From: an uncultured beta proteobacterium
GTDB lineage: Bacteria > Pseudomonadota > Gammaproteobacteria > Burkholderiales > Rhodocyclaceae
Direction: 5' to 3'
Length of the DNA stretch: 14,629 nt
Assembly: GCA_903933395.1 (NCBI GenBank)
Contig: CAIZKA010000435.1
Span: 1-14,629 of the forward strand
Part shown: positions 14,042 to 14,629 of the stretch, piece by piece
Numbering within the stretch: the stretch's first letter is position 1
Layout of the letters: every line of letters starts with the position of its first letter
Position numbers and translations under genes: made by a program
Notes under the pieces: model-generated
What the model saw: only the letters and a program-made list of their open reading frames with translations
Databases searched by the model: none
What the model was told of the DNA's origin: nothing

Positions 14042-14629
14042 GCCTTGGCTTTGCCCTGATTCGCCACCGCCTGCATCGCCGCCTTGATCGCCTCGGCGTC
14101 GCCCAGGTAGTAGTTGCGGATCGGCTTCAGGTCGGCATCCAGCTCATAGACCAGCGGCTGCGCGGTGGGAATGTTGAGGCCGACGATGTCGGCATCCGAC
14201 ACCTTGTCCAGATACTTGATCAGCGCGCGCAGGCTGTTGCCGTGGGCGGCGATGACCACCTTTTTGCCCGACTTGACCGCCGGTGCAATGGTCTCGTGCC
14301 AGTAGGGCAGGAAGCGCTCCACGGTGTCCTTGAGGCATTCCGTACGCGGAAACCGGGCGGCGGGAAGGTCGGCATAACGCGGGTTGCCGGTTTCCAGGCG
14401 CGGATCGTCCTCGGCCAGCGGCGGCGGCGGCGTGTCGTAGGCGCGACGCCAGACCAGCACCTGCTCGTCGCCGAACTTGGCCGCCGTTTCGGCCTTGTTG
14501 AGGCCCTGCAGGGCGCCGTAGTGGCGCTCATTGAGCCGCCAGGAATGCTGCACCGGGATCCACATGCGGTCCATTTCCTCCAGCACGGTCCTCAGCGTCT
14601 TGATCGCGCGGCGCAGCACCGAGGTATAG
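14038..14629 (-). CDS. gpmA: 2,3-bisphosphoglycerate-dependent phosphoglycerate mutase (5' end outside window)
   Basis: This is the C-terminal 196 or so residues of the glycolytic enzyme that interconverts 3- and 2-phosphoglycerate. The visible part starts within YTSVLRRAIKT. It includes WRLNERHYGALQGLNKAETA, the RRAYDTPPPPL loop, the second catalytic His in AAHGNSLRAL, and IPTAQPLVYELD. The first 50-odd residues, including the RHGE motif with the phosphorylated His, lie past the right edge of the window. The open frame continues to the window's last complete codon, so any start codon inside the window is probably internal. Its TGA overlaps the envC GTG. It is a different branch of the superfamily from the histidine phosphatase at 6126-6770. 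Confidence 0.96.
   Translation of the reverse strand, partial: YTSVLRRAIKTLRTVLEEMDRMWIPVQHSWRLNERHYGALQGLNKAETAAKFGDEQVLVWRRAYDTPPPPLAEDDPRLETGNPRYADLPAARFPRTECLKDTVERFLPYWHETIAPAVKSGKKVVIAAHGNSLRALIKYLDKVSDADIVGLNIPTAQPLVYELDADLKPIRNYYLGDAEAIKAAMQAVANQGKAKA

Overview
This is a GC-rich, gene-dense chromosomal segment from a proteobacterium, most likely a betaproteobacterium of the Rhodocyclales type. That placement is inferred from gene content and order (glyA-nrdR-ribD; gpmA-envC-ctpA-moeB) and codon bias, not from any search. I found no rRNA, tRNA, CRISPR array, insertion sequence or phage gene.

Region by region: (1) Positions 1-1296 hold an unresolved 5' flank and a SAM-dependent methyltransferase with an NPPW motif. 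(2) Positions 1305-5052, minus strand, are a TRAP transporter operon in the order dctQ-dctM-dctP. The binding protein strongly resembles the TakP/alpha-keto-acid group. The operon ends in a clear intrinsic terminator that faces the methyltransferase gene. (3) Positions 5053-5383 are a divergent control region with two good sigma70-type promoters, two TGGT-N3-ACCA operators of the kind bound by FadR-type GntR proteins, a 9-bp inverted repeat around one -35 box, and a possible 39-codon leader ORF. (4) Positions 5384-9683/10047, plus strand, carry the FCD-type GntR regulator, a histidine-phosphatase-family protein, glyA, nrdR, ribD and a four-helix membrane protein, all tightly packed. (5) Positions 10058-14629, minus strand, carry gpmA (5' end outside the window), envC, ctpA, an unnamed conserved-looking 160-aa protein, and a MoeB/ThiF/HesA-type E1-like enzyme.

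How it fits together: the GntR regulator very probably represses both itself and the TRAP operon. One operator lies between its own -35 and -10 boxes, and the other lies just downstream of the predicted TRAP transcription start. The likely inducer is the imported 2-oxo- or 2-hydroxy-carboxylate. The glyA-nrdR-ribD stretch is housekeeping: one-carbon metabolism, control of ribonucleotide reductase, and riboflavin synthesis. The gpmA-envC-ctpA run links a glycolytic enzyme with cell-wall remodelling. gpmA/envC overlap by GTGA and dctQ/dctM by ATGA, so both pairs are probably translationally coupled.

No wholly new system is evident. The least explained parts are the TRAP control region with its leader ORF, the tandemly repeated C-terminal tail of DctM, the unnamed 160-aa protein and the four-helix protein.
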